Shown: in pieces, positions 49,301-60,400 of the stretch
Layout: every line of letters starts with the position of its first letter
Numbering within the stretch: the stretch's first letter is position 1
Assembly (NCBI GenBank): GCA_947561715.1
Contig: OX387199.1
Span: forward strand, 22,263,001-22,327,000
Reading direction: 5' to 3'
Length of the DNA: 64,000 bases
From: Ascidia mentula
Taxonomy: Eukaryota; Chordata; Ascidiacea; Phlebobranchia; Ascidiidae
Notes under the pieces: generated by a model
The model's database searches: none
What the model saw: only the letters and a program-made list of their open reading frames with translations
Told to the model about the DNA's origin: nothing
Translations under genes and position numbers: made by a program

Positions 49301-49563
49301 GTATCGGAATAATTAGATTTACAGATTTCGCAGCCCAAGCATTGCAGCCTAGCTATATAATGAAACGAACACGCTTTGGATTTTGTGTCAAGGTTTACGA
49401 CGGTCTGACAGCCGCCGACAAATTGCTCGTCGGCATCACCGGAAAGTTCTACCAGATCATCATAGTCACATCATCATCGAACGCTGCCAGAGTTGAACTT
49501 CACAGCGATTCAACAACAGCCCATGGTGGATTCCGTGCCAGCTACAAGTGGGTGACGAAATAG
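43365..49563 (+). CDS. Secreted four-CUB protein E (type 2)
   Basis: Exons: 43365-43413, 44424-44614, 44979-45141, 45752-45945, 46546-46705, 47207-47257, 47486-47664, 48079-48250, 48944-49137, 49393-49563. Phases are consistent, giving 507 aa. Signal peptide, CUB1, CUB2, Pro-rich linker, CUB3 and CUB4 are as in D. As in D, CUB3 starts KSSESL and lacks its first cysteine, and CUB1 has GG in place of CC. In CUB4 the site before the phase-0 intron is RRWDWIR (D has HRWDSIR) and the C-terminus is KWVTK. Exon 8 has a short tract encoding STVNKRG, identical in sequence to pseudogene B', where C, D, A' and F encode STYNKRG; this suggests gene conversion. Extracellular; ligand unknown. Confidence 0.9.
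45178..45266 (+). repeat. 27-bp tandem repeat, three copies (gene E intron 3)
   Basis: Three 27-bp copies with core GAAACACAAAAAGTGTCAAA. They differ from the D array by the AATAACT variant between cores, so the arrays have been homogenised separately. Confidence 0.85.
45376..45646 (+). mobile_element. hAT-like MITE 1, complete (gene E intron 3)
   Basis: 271 bp with the same CAGTGGTTCTTAAC inverted ends as the D copy. Left flank CTCTGGTA and right flank TTCTAGTA keep the 8-bp duplication with two differences. Confidence 0.85.
47381..47485 (+). repeat. tRNA-like short repeat abutting exon 7 of gene E
   Basis: Same CGGGATTTGAACC...CAAATCCCG hairpin and GGGCGCGTGAC tail as in D, ending at the exon 7 acceptor. 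Confidence 0.65.
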
Positions 49564-49637
49564 AGCCGAAGTGATGAAATTCGACAAATCTGAATCCCTG
49601 CTTTTGAACCTGATGGAAAAGTTATTTCACATTTGTT

Positions 49638-49643
49638 AATAAA
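49638..49643 (+). terminator. Poly(A) signal of gene E
   Basis: AATAAA 74 bp after the stop, in the conserved type-2 3' flank. Confidence 0.6.
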
Positions 49644-49973
49644 CATGGTGGCATTAAACGTATGTTGTGTAAGATATGTCGAAAGAGTTGAACTGCATGG
49701 TTGCATGTTAAACACATGACAAACAAACCAATACTTTGCAATGCCAGTTATGGGAAAATTGTGTAGGGTTGAAACAATACCTGGTAGTTATCGTTCGCGA
49801 AAACAGCGAAAATGTAAAGAGCATTCTAACAGTGTGAGGCCACCATACAAACCCCGATAATCATTTTAAATGCGAACGAAACGCAGTGAGGTTGACAATC
49901 AAACTTAGCCATTCATCAAAACGTGAATGTTTGCTATGGGAAATCCCCCCATGCGTTCCCAGGTTTAGCGCCT

Positions 49974-50584
49974 TTTCGTGAACATGTTTTTTCTCGGACC
50001 CCTAATCTTACGTCAGATCAATTTTTCCCATGTAATCAGTGGAAATTACTACAAAACAATATCAACAGTAACGAAACATGTTTATTTACGAAGCTTTATT
50101 GCGCCAGACAAATATACTGCGACAGACTCTTCAATCCAAGTCTACGCATAGTCTGGACTCGGCACTCAATTTAGTTTTGTGTAATCACACATTCACCTGT
50201 AACTCACTCCACGAAACAGCAAATACGACCTTAACCTTATCAGAGTTTGTCACCTGCAATAAGTGTGAATTCCTACGTCATAGACGCGTAGTAAAATAAA
50301 CAATTGTGAACAACGTTGAAATCGTAAGATACAAAGATAGTATAAATTATTAAACGTGTTGTATCAATATTTATTCGTAAAGATATGAGATAGTATAAGA
50401 ACCATTCAAAAGTGGAGTAATTGTCCACTCTACGTGTTGTACAGCTCATAAAACCACTTAAGTTATAAAATATTGCAGTTAATGCTGCTCCAGCGCTGTA
50501 GGAAACGTATCAGTTGTTTTTTAATATCTTTACAGACCCCCGTGCACCCGCAGGGTTCCGCGGACCCCAGTTTGAGAACCCCTG
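49974..50584. mobile_element. hAT-like MITE 2, left end deleted (E-F spacer)
   Basis: The right end TTTGAGAACCCCTG is present. The first roughly 24 bp, including the CAAGGGTTTCC terminus, are missing compared with the C-D and D-E copies. Confidence 0.6.
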
Positions 50585-51464
50585 CCTTAGCCTATCATTG
50601 TTGAGTTTTAAGTCAATACCACTTTATTTCATGTAGATAACTACATGTTGACTGTTCTTGCCTATAGTATCTAGCATAATAGCACAGTAATATAATCCTA
50701 TAGCCGACCCAACAACTGAACTGCATCAGACCAACGACTTGGAGTCAGCCTAACAGTAAAGTCCACAGCGCAAACTTTCATGTGTACATGCACTGCCTGA
50801 TGCTCACATGTAATTTTTCACTTCTGATTCTCACTATATTATGATTACTTTAATTTTTTTATCTCTGGGTAAAGCTAGGTGGTAATGGGTTGTCTTGCCA
50901 GCTGAAGGATCGTTTAAGACGATAGCTTGCAATGTTAACAAAATTTGTTCCGAACAAATATGTACACATTATTTGTCTAAATGTAGCGAATAGGTCCAAA
51001 GTTACGCCCTCCTTGCAATCGTTTAAAACCGAATTGCAAATTCAAATATCGCATACCTTATTAGTTTTATTAAAGATAAACCGGTGCCATTTTTCGTGCG
51101 CTGCATTCGCAAAAATCTTTCGAGTTTGTGAAGTAAGTGTTTGTTTATTCTGCGTATGAAAGCTTGAACAAACTTATTTCAAAACCTTGAATTGTTTGAA
51201 ATGCAACAAAAGACCAAAACAGAAACATGTTTTCCTGTTTTCCTTTTTTTGCACTATAACAGGGTTAAGTATGCAACAGTGTTCACAACCAAACAATGTC
51301 CAATTAATGAAATGTTTCAAAAGCAAATGTTTGTCGCTGAAAAAATTTGAAGGAAGTACTTTTGTAAAAAGTGTCGATGTATTTTTGCGATGTAACGCGA
51401 AACGCCCACGTTTGGACCAAGCCGCGAGAAACTTCAGGATGTGATGACATTTCATGGCCGTGGA

Positions 51465-51700
51465 TTGGGCGTCATTTGCAAAAATCTCATGCGACCAAAC
51501 ATTCTGCAATGCCAGAGACGACTTGTTTCCGGTCTAATGTCACAAAAACAACGTCCGACATTCGCACGACCTGGAAGAGAAACAAATGTGGATAAGAAGC
51601 CAAAACTCTTTGCCCGATATTTGCTCTTGTATCGTTCAAATCGCAAACTTATGAACAAACAACTTTGTTGATGAAAATAAATTCGTTACGCCAACGGAAC
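51465..51700 (+). repeat. Dispersed intergenic repeat, copy 6
   Basis: More diverged than copies 4 and 5, with small deletions (for example after GTTTCCGGTCTAATGTC). The open frame of copies 4-5 is broken here. Confidence 0.6.
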
Positions 51701-52423
51701 TTCACAAACAACATATATATTGGTATTGATGCGAATCTCGGTATATGTTTGTATTGGAATGATTGAATACAATCCTATTCTGATTTCACGCATCCTAACC
51801 CTGACGTCAGGATGCTGTTGGTAAAGATTATTGCTAAGATAACTTTGGTTTAAATTGGAGTCCGTCCAATAAACGTATATAGCGCAGACTCAAGTCATAT
51901 GATACGGAAAATTAAAATGAAAGAAAGTAAACTATTTCAAACGATAAATACATACTAAAGTTCTCAAATATATGTTATGAAAATTTGGGAATTTTGAAAA
52001 ACTTTTGCACTTGGTAGTAAGCACCAACAAAAAACGTAACAGATAATCTTCAAATGACCTTTGATTCATATGCTGTTGTTTTCCACACAATCGAGACTTA
52101 ATAGTCACAGTAAAAACTCATACCAAAGCCAAGTATCTGCCTAACGCGATAGTTGCAGTTAGTTCCCCAGTTTCAATGCATGAACGTATATTTAAATTTC
52201 GGTGCTTGGTACTTTTATTGTTCGTCAATTTGTGCTTTATCAAAATTCAAAACAATTCCAGTAAATAATAAAATTATTGATGTTTCTGAGCGCCCAACAT
52301 TTTCCTGTTATTTGTAGCAGTTTGCAAGCTGTGATGTACTTTCAATAAACGCCAACACGTTTTGTACCGAGACTTTTGCAAATCGTTCCCCGTAAATCTG
52401 GCATTGCCAACGAACGTGATGAA

Positions 52424-52432
52424 TATGTAAAG
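52424..52432 (+). promoter_or_regulatory. TATA-like element of gene F
   Basis: TATGTAAAG 59 bp upstream of the ATG, as in D and E. Confidence 0.4.
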
Positions 52433-53124
52433 AGCCCACAACGGCAGCAAATCACATTCTGCGTTTGTCTGCACGAGATCTACAACGAAAATGATGAAGC
52501 TTCTTGCAATCCTCGTCCTGGTAACGATTGTCAGTAGAGGTATGTATTGTTTTTTGTCATGATGATCAATTGTTTTGCAACATTTCTTGTTCTTCTGTGC
52601 GTTGGATATCTTTAAGGAAGCGTTGCATAGATTTGCCAAGAAATCAGCAAAAACATTGAAATTTTTTTTCTATACCAAATTTTGATTTAGTGGTGACGTA
52701 ACTTAACCTTGATAAGTATATCAAAAGACGAGATATCAAAAGATAAAAATACTGAAATTGCGTTGGCTTTCCAGCTACAGTGGTTCTTCTGTTGCAATAA
52801 CTGATATCTCCAAACGAATATTGGAAATACGGATTAAATTTCTTCAGTAAAAAAGCTTGGAGTAAGAAGAACTGGTTTCTGTGTTGCAGGTGTGACTGGC
52901 TTTATCTTAGGGATTGTGCCACATGTCATTTATCCTGTCGTACCTGACATTCCATATATCATTCGTCCCGCCGTGCCTCTCATTCCACATATCTTTCCAC
53001 ATGTCATTCCACCTGGTATGCCACTTGGCGGTACGTTTGACCTATCGCACCCCGGGCAAGGGATTGGGATAATAAACAACAGAATCATCGGCCATGGAAA
53101 CACCGTTAGGGCCACCGGAAATAT

Positions 53125-53300
53125 CCAAAACGTCGTTAACACCGGAAACGTCGTTAACAACGGAAACGTCGTAAACACCGGAACCATTGGAACCACTGAA
53201 ACCACTGGAACCTCTGGATCCACTGGATCCACTGGATCCACTGGAACCACTGGAACCACTGAAACCACTGAAACCACTGGAACCACTGGAACCACTGGAC
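53125..53300 (+). repeat. Coding minisatellite in gene F exon 2
   Basis: First three copies of a unit around AACGTCGTTAACACCGGA, then about 14 copies of a 9-bp unit (GGAACCACT and variants GGATCCACT, GAAACCACT). These encode Asn-Val-Val-Asn-Thr-Gly and Gly/Glu-Thr-Thr repeats in the frame continuous with the signal peptide. The repeats also open long frames on the reverse strand, which are shadows. Confidence 0.85.
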
Positions 53301-54607
53301 ATGAAGGTATTTGTCGATTTCTACCGACTGCCACTCTTTTTGGCTTTATTTTAGAATACGTTTTTGCAGTAATGTTTCAACATTTTGAAATTATCAAGCT
53401 GGATTGAATTTACAGATTGACGTCCAGAATGGGGTAAAAATATAAGGAGTGCTCTCCAATAAAATAAAATGATGAATGCCATACAAATAAAGGTAAAATA
53501 AGTACATTTGCTCTTTCGTGTGAGTCATAAACCCTCGAACACATTTCCTTGGTAAGTTTTAACAGCCCGAGGCTGAACGTTTGCAATCTATTTACCGCAT
53601 CATTGAGATGAAAATAAAGGTATATTTTCAGAATGCTCGGAGAGCCTCACAGCGCCAGATAGTGGATATAGATTCTTCACTTCACCAAAATTCCCCAGCA
53701 ACTACCCATCCAGTGTTAGATGTTCGTGGGTGATCCGTTCACCTCCGGATACACAAGTCCATGTTTGGTTCGGTTACGTTTGAAACGGAGAGGAACTTTG
53801 ACAAGATAAGTAAGAAAATAAAGCGTTAACTGCCAATATTCGATAGTCTACAGTCGACACTGGCTTTGCCTGATTTTTACATAGTAAATATAGTAAATTG
53901 ATTTAGAAACAGGAAAGAAGTCAATATTTACTTGTTCATTTAAATAATATTTATTATTGTTTCCACACAGTTGGAAATCATGTAACAGAAAGTACAAAAT
54001 GATTTCTTTGAAATATTTCCCATCAAAAATACTGGAGGCTTTTACGATTCAAATATAAAACCTATCATGTTCAGGTTCGAGCAGGAAACAGGTCGACATC
54101 AAAAATACTCGGCACTTTGATGGGTTCAATAGATCGATTCTACAGTTTTGTGTCAACCAGCAACGTGATTCGGGTCGAGTTCGACAGCGACAGCACTTAC
54201 AACAAGCGTGGCTTTAGGGCTTACTACGAAGTACACAGACCAGAAGGTAGATAAGGAGATTAGAAACCACAATAAGTCGCAAATGTTTGGAATAAGTAAT
54301 TCTGAAGAGCAAATTCAAAGTAGGAAGTTAGCTTGGGATCATGGAAATTAGACTCAGCAAATACAGTTCCATTCACCAGCACCGTTTATAAACGCACTAT
54401 TCAAAACGTTTGCTTTTTCCATACCTAATTTAGTTATGAATTTCCTCGATAAAAGAAATTACAGCAGGCATAAGAAACCCTGCTCGTGTAAAACATCGCA
54501 GCCCAATGCAGAATGCCCTTCATTCTTCCATATTCAATCCACTCTTCCGTATTAAAACAAAGGTTCCTGTTCAAGTTACTTTATCAAATATTTTTAGTTT
54601 TTTTTTT

Positions 54608-54710
54608 ACCACACCGGGATTTTGAAGGATATCCTGGCCACGAATCCCGATCAGGTTTTCTTGCTATATGGGTCGGGCGCTTGACCAATGCTGACAATCA
54701 CCCGCCGAAA
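54608..54710 (+). repeat. tRNA-like short repeat abutting exon 9 of gene F
   Basis: CACCGGGATTTTGAAGG, then CCACGAATCCCGATCAGGTTTTCTT and GGGTCGGGCGCTTGACCAATGC. Best preserved copy with 9828-9912. It ends about 10 bp before the exon 9 acceptor. Confidence 0.65.
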
Positions 54711-55057
54711 TATTTTAAGCTCTCGCATCCGAATCGAGCACCTACGAACTCACAGCGACACCAAGTGTGCAATACTTCTCATCTCCTGGTTTTCCGAATG
54801 GGAAATACCCGAATTCAGCTACGCTGACTTGGATAATTCGTGCACCGGTCGGAACTAAAGTTCAAATCCACTTTTTGGCTGTGATGGTGGAACATGGATG
54901 GGATTTCGTCAAGGTAATATACATTTATAATTCATTGTGATAACACTATCAGTGCTACATGAAAAAATCTTGTCAGGCAAAAATATTTGAATATTCCTTG
55001 CAACAAACATACTTCATTGCTTAATACTGCTCTTCTGGCAAACTTTATTGTATTTAC

Positions 55058-55098
55058 GTTTCTCGACGTTTCGGCTATCATGCAACAGCCTTCATCAG
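55058..55098 (-). ncRNA. Hammerhead-like core motif (candidate)
   Basis: In the last intron of F, antisense, the order is CTGATGA, a hairpin (GGCT, 10-nt loop, AGCC), GAAAC, then a short ACGT...ACGT pairing. The two conserved boxes flank a stem as in hammerhead ribozymes. However, one extra A separates CTGATGA from the stem and no clear stem I was found, so it may be inactive or a coincidental repeat-element hairpin. Confidence 0.3.
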
Positions 55099-55582
55099 GA
55101 GGAAGTATCTAAGTCTACCACAGTGGACGATTTGAGGCACATAAACAGAAACGCTACAAAAGAAAGAAGAAGTGAAACAACGAAAAAGCGATAAGGGCGA
55201 ACACACCTGCACAGTATACTTATCACTAACCGCACGGTTTTATCACGGTTTTTGAAGTGCGTAATGTCTATCGGCATAATTTTTCTCTAGCAAGTGTCGA
55301 TACACCGGTGGAAACAGAGTTTGTTTCTTGTCATTGAGTGATGACGCATGCGTATGTTAAGGTTTACGACGGCCTCACGCGCGCCCACGAACTGCTCATC
55401 CAGTTAACGGGCAAATTATATCGGATGACCACGGTGACAACATCTTCGAACGTTGCCAGAGTGGAACTGGAAAGTGATTCAAGTTTGGCCGAGGGTGGGT
55501 TTCGAGCCACGTGCAAGTGGATCCAAGTTTAATCTGAGTCCAAGTTTACGGAGCTGGCTGCAAAATTTGTTACACATTTGTA

Positions 55583-55588
55583 AATAAA
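55583..55588 (+). terminator. Poly(A) signal of gene F
   Basis: AATAAA 51 bp after the last-exon stop. Confidence 0.55.
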
Positions 55589-56996
55589 CATAATGATATT
55601 ATGCACATGTTGTGTATGGTCAGTTTCGTTAAGCAAGCTGAATGGTTCCATATTAAACACATAGGTTGTAGTCGAATTCTGTAGGTGACTTCTGGTGGTT
55701 GGTAACGTACACCACCTCCTCAACACTAAAAGTAACTGATTAGTTTAGAGACTACGCCATGACACCGCAATGCTCTGCAAAAACCCATGAATACATCACT
55801 CACTAATGAAACTTGCTTGAAATTATCGGGCTGTTTTTGGTCGTGTTGGCCAAAGCCTTTAAAAAGGGCCTTTGTACTGTTGTAAATTTTCGGAAAGCAC
55901 CGTCGGAACGACCAGGTTTTCAAACAGAGCAGTGTCGCCTCCTTTTACCCCATGTTCTGCCTGTCGTATGTTGGTATCGATTAGGTTTTATCGTCGAGGT
56001 AAGCCAGGCTTAGTGTTTTGGGCAAACGAATCGCGATTTGGATACCGTGGTTGGTGGGTAAATTTAAAACACACTTCTGCACATAATCGTCATCAGATAA
56101 ACGAATTTGTCGACAAACAGATTGCCCGGGGTATAATGCATGCGTGGGCATTATTGCAAAACTACAACATTTTGCCATCAAGCATGTTTTTAACTTCGAA
56201 TGTTGGTGGACGCGGAACAAAATGCGATTGAGTCTGGGAAGACGATTTTCCATCAGTACAGATTCGGCCAGAAATTAATCGCAATTCTTTAAGGGTAGAA
56301 ACCATTTTATATTTATCTCAGACAGCGACCGTCTCATGTGAACGTACACCTGGCTCTAAGATATTGTGGTCATTTAGCATGCAACCAAAATCCACTTTCC
56401 GTGACAGCTACTTGGACATTCGTGCTCTGGGGATTTCCCGGCTTTCTTTAAATTTGTCATACACGACATTAAATTTGAAATGACAACACGTTAATTGCTA
56501 CATTTTCCTGCTCAACATTTATACGTTTTCCTAATCACGACATCCTTTATTAACAGCTTCCTGTTGTTTAATATTGAGGTTTGTGGAGAAATGTTCGTAT
56601 GTCGCTTTTTTGCTCAAATGGTGACAGAGGTTTCGAGGCATTGCATGAAGGTTGCGACATGTAGGGAGCGTGCAAAGATACGACGTAAATGAAAACATAT
56701 CTGTTTTGCGCATCTAAAACGGCCGCATGCAACATGACAAAAGGCAAAGCAATGTTATAAGACGTTAAAATAGAGATTTGTATGAAAACGAGTAAACGAT
56801 AAAAATCATGAATCAAAAGTTAATTTTTTCTCGTCGTAATGGCAATAACGCCTACAACGATTGCAATAAGTTGTACTTGCCATCACGGCAAGAAAAATAT
56901 ATGAATTATAAATAAAATCACAACAACAACACAAAATAACATGGATCGTTTCGCATAAACATTACACACAACTCACACTTGTTTCTTCACCCCAGT

Positions 56997-57179
56997 ATGG
57001 AGTCAAATATACAAAGAAGAGTTTGTGCACTGCTGTCCCTCATATTGGTTGTGGCAGTTTGCCTTTTTATAATGATGAAGTCTTCCAATAAGCCGAACAA
57101 TGGACGGAAATATAACCCCAAAATGGCGGGATTGCATTTGAATTGTACAGACACACCTTCTCCGCTGGCATCCCTGTAA
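56997..57179 (+). pseudogene. Possible type II membrane protein fragment
   Basis: An open frame starting MESNIQRRVCALLS with a hydrophobic segment (about residues 9-28), preceded by Arg-Arg and followed by Lys and Asn residues: a signal-anchor pattern as in Golgi enzymes. It stops after 60 codons at 57179. An overlapping frame (from 57143, TFSAGIPVKLSRPLQRH) continues plausibly to a donor-like AAG|GTAG at about 57247, so a one-base frameshift may separate two parts of one exon. No downstream exons were recognised. Family unknown. Confidence 0.3.
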
Positions 57180-57462
57180 AATTGTCAAGACCTCTGCAAC
57201 GTCACACTCTCACCAACTCCTTCCACGTCGCCGAGAAAAATCTGAAGGTAGTTCTGAAAACATATGTTCTTTGGGTCAATACTAGCTCTCTGTATGATAT
57301 AATGCCGTGCAGTTGCTACAGGTGGTGCAAATAGTTCACATGGTACGGATGGTTAATGTGGAGGAGTCACAAAAAACTGACACGCAGAAGGCAGCGAAGT
57401 GTTTGTCGTGTTGCTATGGCAACCGACCCGAAGGGGTTGCAAGGTGAAAACCGCGAACCAAA

Positions 57463-57468
57463 TTTATT
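57463..57468 (-). terminator. Poly(A) signal overlapping the NLR stop codon
   Basis: On the minus strand the stop TAA is followed by ATAAATT, so an AATAAA hexamer overlaps the stop by one base. If used, the 3' UTR would be very short. Confidence 0.4.
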
Positions 57469-60400
57469 TACAAAGGACTTAAACATTTAAAAAAATTAAT
57501 TACATCTTGCCCAAGTGCCACGTGCTTCACTTTGAGGTATTCGAATCCTTCTTTAGTGACGTCACAATACATGATAACGAGCCAAGATTTAAATTTGTGC
57601 AAACACTGGCCAATAGCTTTGACGTCACGCTCTGTGACCTTCACGTGATCGAGGTACAGTCCACGCATCTGCGAAATAAATTTTGTAATGAAAATCATTT
57701 CTTGATATGTGAAGAATTCGCCAGTTTAGAGCTGTCCAAAATCTGCATGAGAGCAAAAATACATTAGGAGCTGCAGATAATTGTTGCAAGGTCATCATCA
57801 GTGCTGCTGATGATTGTGGCTCCGGCCTAGCTGATAAACCAGCCGGGCAGAGACACTTTCACTTTGTGGTGACTCTGAGTCAACGTCCGTGGCCATTACT
57901 AAAACAACAGCCGAGACGAACAAATGTGTGACAAATAAATTTGGCTGACATTCTATTCTACACCACTATTGATGGAGTATTTTGACATAGTGTAAACCAG
58001 CACAGTGTTTCGTCACGTTTTTGTCAATCCGGCTAGTTTAGCAGCCAGCAGAGAGCCAACGTCACCTGTACCACTAATGAGACCTTGCAGGTTGAAATAG
58101 CGTCTGACCGAAAACAAAAATATATTCACCTCTTCCTCCTGCTGAAGTATTTGCTCAGTTAGTACCGGTATGGAGTTTTCGGTTACTTCGCATCCTCGCA
58201 GCCGCAGGGAATGAAACTTATCTGAGCTTTTACCGAGTTCGTGGGACAACTCCTCGTCCAAAAAAGGAACTCCGAGATCCAATAAGTCCAACTAAAAACG
58301 TTCACAAATATGCTTAAAAAAATCAAATCCGTTTTCTGTTGCACGTAAAGTTACTGCACAGATTAATAGTAAACGTGGTACATAGAATAACCCCCATGAA
58401 ACCATCAAGGAGTAAAAAATCTATTTGCACAATTATTCCCTGCTGATCACAAGAGCAATACTTTTTTTGTTGGTTTTGAACAATAAGCGTTTGTTGTCAC
58501 TTACGTTCATGCCACAGTTATTTTGTTACGGCCTGTATAAAAGTACGCGATCAAATATTATCTCCAGCAAAGTCGTATCATATTCTGGGTGGTACCTTTT
58601 CTTGGCCACGACGAGAAATCACACTTTCGAACTTACAGATTGACAAAAATCAATAGTAATTCACCTTGAAAGTCAGCATTGAAATGTTTTGGACAAGGAA
58701 CAGCAAACCGGGGTAAGACACATTGTCCGCGATGAGGGTCAGTTCTGATAGATTCACAACGGACCTTGCAATGGCCCTCAGTAGCCTTTCTCCCATCTTC
58801 ATATCACTGCTTCCCAGTTGAAGCTTGTGTCCGCGGTCACAGCACGTGGTGTTCTATATAACGTGAACAGTACATGGTGTAAGTACAAAATCCTATCGTA
58901 ACAACTTAATTTAAGCGTGAGAACGTATGGTTCTGTTATATTAGGTGGGATTTCTTAAATAAGTTCAACAAATTTACCAAAGTTAAAATTATGTGAATTG
59001 TGCACCCTTGTCATAAGGGTTCAGTAACATTCTACAAAATGATGTGAGTGCATGCTGTGGTGCAATTGTAGTCATATTCAGACTGCATATTTTCTTTTGG
59101 CTGAATCGCGATTTGTAACATCAAAGCTTAAGATCGCTCAAAATAGCTAATTAGTTCGCTTATTTCAAAACATTATTGCGGAGTACTCACGACTCGGTCA
59201 AGTGCAGCAATTGAGTCAACAATGTAAATGAGTGTTTCTTCATCAACTTTCGCCCCGCCAAGATTGAGGGACCGGACTTTGGAAATGCACTTCGCAATCT
59301 CCTTGCCCACCCTTAAATTGATCTCTCTTCCTCTCAAGTCCACAAATCGTATCTGAAATATTTGGGTTGTGGCACTTGATGACGTCTCATTACTGTGAAT
59401 TCTATCATGCGTGGAAATATTAGAGAAAACTGTCATAATAGTTTCGGTTATCGTGAATGACAAAAGCGAAAAATATATTTTTGAGATCCTGTAAAATAGA
59501 GAGCTTATTCTACTGGTATGTTAAGTGTGAAATTCCACTTCCACTAGTGAGTGTTTGACAGAAAGCAGAGATCTTTAAATAAACGAACTTAATTGTGTCT
59601 TAGTACAGAGGTATATCGTCGCATAAAGTAATAAGAACTAAGCCTATAAATTTGCCCAGCTGCTGCAGTTGGCTTAACACCGGCAGTTGGTCCCCACCTT
59701 TAGTTTGTCTTCCATGGCGACGGAAGCAAACAACAGGAACAAGGCGTCGTTCCTGAAGTGGGGGGAACACCTAAAACCGATGGAGAGATCCATGCGACGA
59801 TGCCTGGCGAGATGACAGAGTGCACCGACGTCGCGGGAAAATATCTTTTCAGTAAGAACCACGTGATTCGGCAAGTATTCTGAAACGCACGTGAGGACGC
59901 TTTCGCATTTGGCCTCCAGCATCCAGCGCCCGACGTGAAAGAGTGGCTGTATTCTTTCGCCGCATCCTTCCGCGTATGTCGCCTCGCGCACCACCGTTTG
60001 CGCAACCTCCACGAGGTGATCAATTTTTTTTGTATCAACCTTTTGTACCTGTCGATGCACATACTCCGAAAGCTCTTGCTTTGTGACGTCACACATACCG
60101 AACAGACACATTGCCATCGTGGCCCATCTGTCGTCGGCCAATGACTTCGCGTTCACCACGTTTTTAAACTCCTTGAAATCTAGGGAAGTCATTGCGTGGA
60201 CGGAGGCAAGGAACACCTGACGCAGCCGATGGGGGAATTTGTAACGTTTAACCACGCCCGCACTTTTAGCCGGTTCCAGAAATCGCTCCTTCACTCGCTC
60301 ATTCAGTCGTTGCAGGGATTCGTCAATCTCGAACACAAACTTGAAGAGAAGAAAGTTTTTCCACGCAATTTCGCAAATCCGAGGCAGTTGGTCTCTGTAG

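Larger units (their letters stand above)
49564..52490. other. Intergenic between genes E and F
   Basis: It matches the C-D and D-E spacers. It contains the empty gypsy site (ACCT at 49779-49782), MITE 2 without its left end (49974-50584), the dispersed repeat (51465-51700) and the F promoter region. No gene is seen. Confidence 0.7.
52491..55532 (+). pseudogene. Chimeric gene F: repeat-rich N-terminus joined to CUB3-CUB4, frameshifted
   Basis: Exons: 52491-52539 (type-2 signal peptide, MMKLLAILVLVTIVS), 52890-53306 (unique), 53632 to about 53809 (CUB3 first half), 54075-54246 (CUB3 second half), 54720-54913 and 55362-55532 (CUB4, stop). Exon 2 is 417 nt, phase 1 on both sides. It encodes a hydrophobic, Pro-rich stretch (PVVPDIPYIIRPAVPLIP), then NxVNTGN and TGTTGT-type repeats rich in Thr, Gly, Asn and Ser. 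Type-2 exons 2-6 are absent. In the CUB3 first half an extra T near 53780 creates a TGA at 53781-53783, and the donor is displaced by about 2 nt (ATAA|GTAAGA), so exon 8 is out of frame; the ETCCDW motif is also lost. The later exons keep intact frames and standard lengths (172, 194, 171 nt). Either a recent pseudogene, a short secreted repeat protein with a partial CUB, or an assembly error at one base. Confidence 0.75.
55533..57467. other. Intergenic between gene F and the NLR gene
   Basis: Convergent 3' ends. Homology to the other CUB units stops soon after the poly(A) signal of F, so this marks the right edge of the array. A possible first exon of a membrane protein is at 56997-57179. A 119-codon open frame at 55872-56231 shows no recognisable domain. 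Nothing else is seen. Confidence 0.6.

Noticed and set aside
52930..53334. Long reverse-strand open frames rich in Val-Pro or Ser-Gly opposite gene F exon 2
   Set aside because: The 9-bp repeats open several frames at once. Only the plus-strand frame continues from the signal peptide with correct splice phase.
55872..56231. 119-codon plus-strand open frame
   Set aside because: No domain, repeat, signal peptide or conserved neighbour; composition looks random.
57669..58129. Extra coding exon between the last two LRR exons of the NLR gene
   Set aside because: The region holds a GC-rich, partly palindromic block (57775-57860) but no in-frame exon with flanking splice sites. The neighbouring exons join directly at phase 0.
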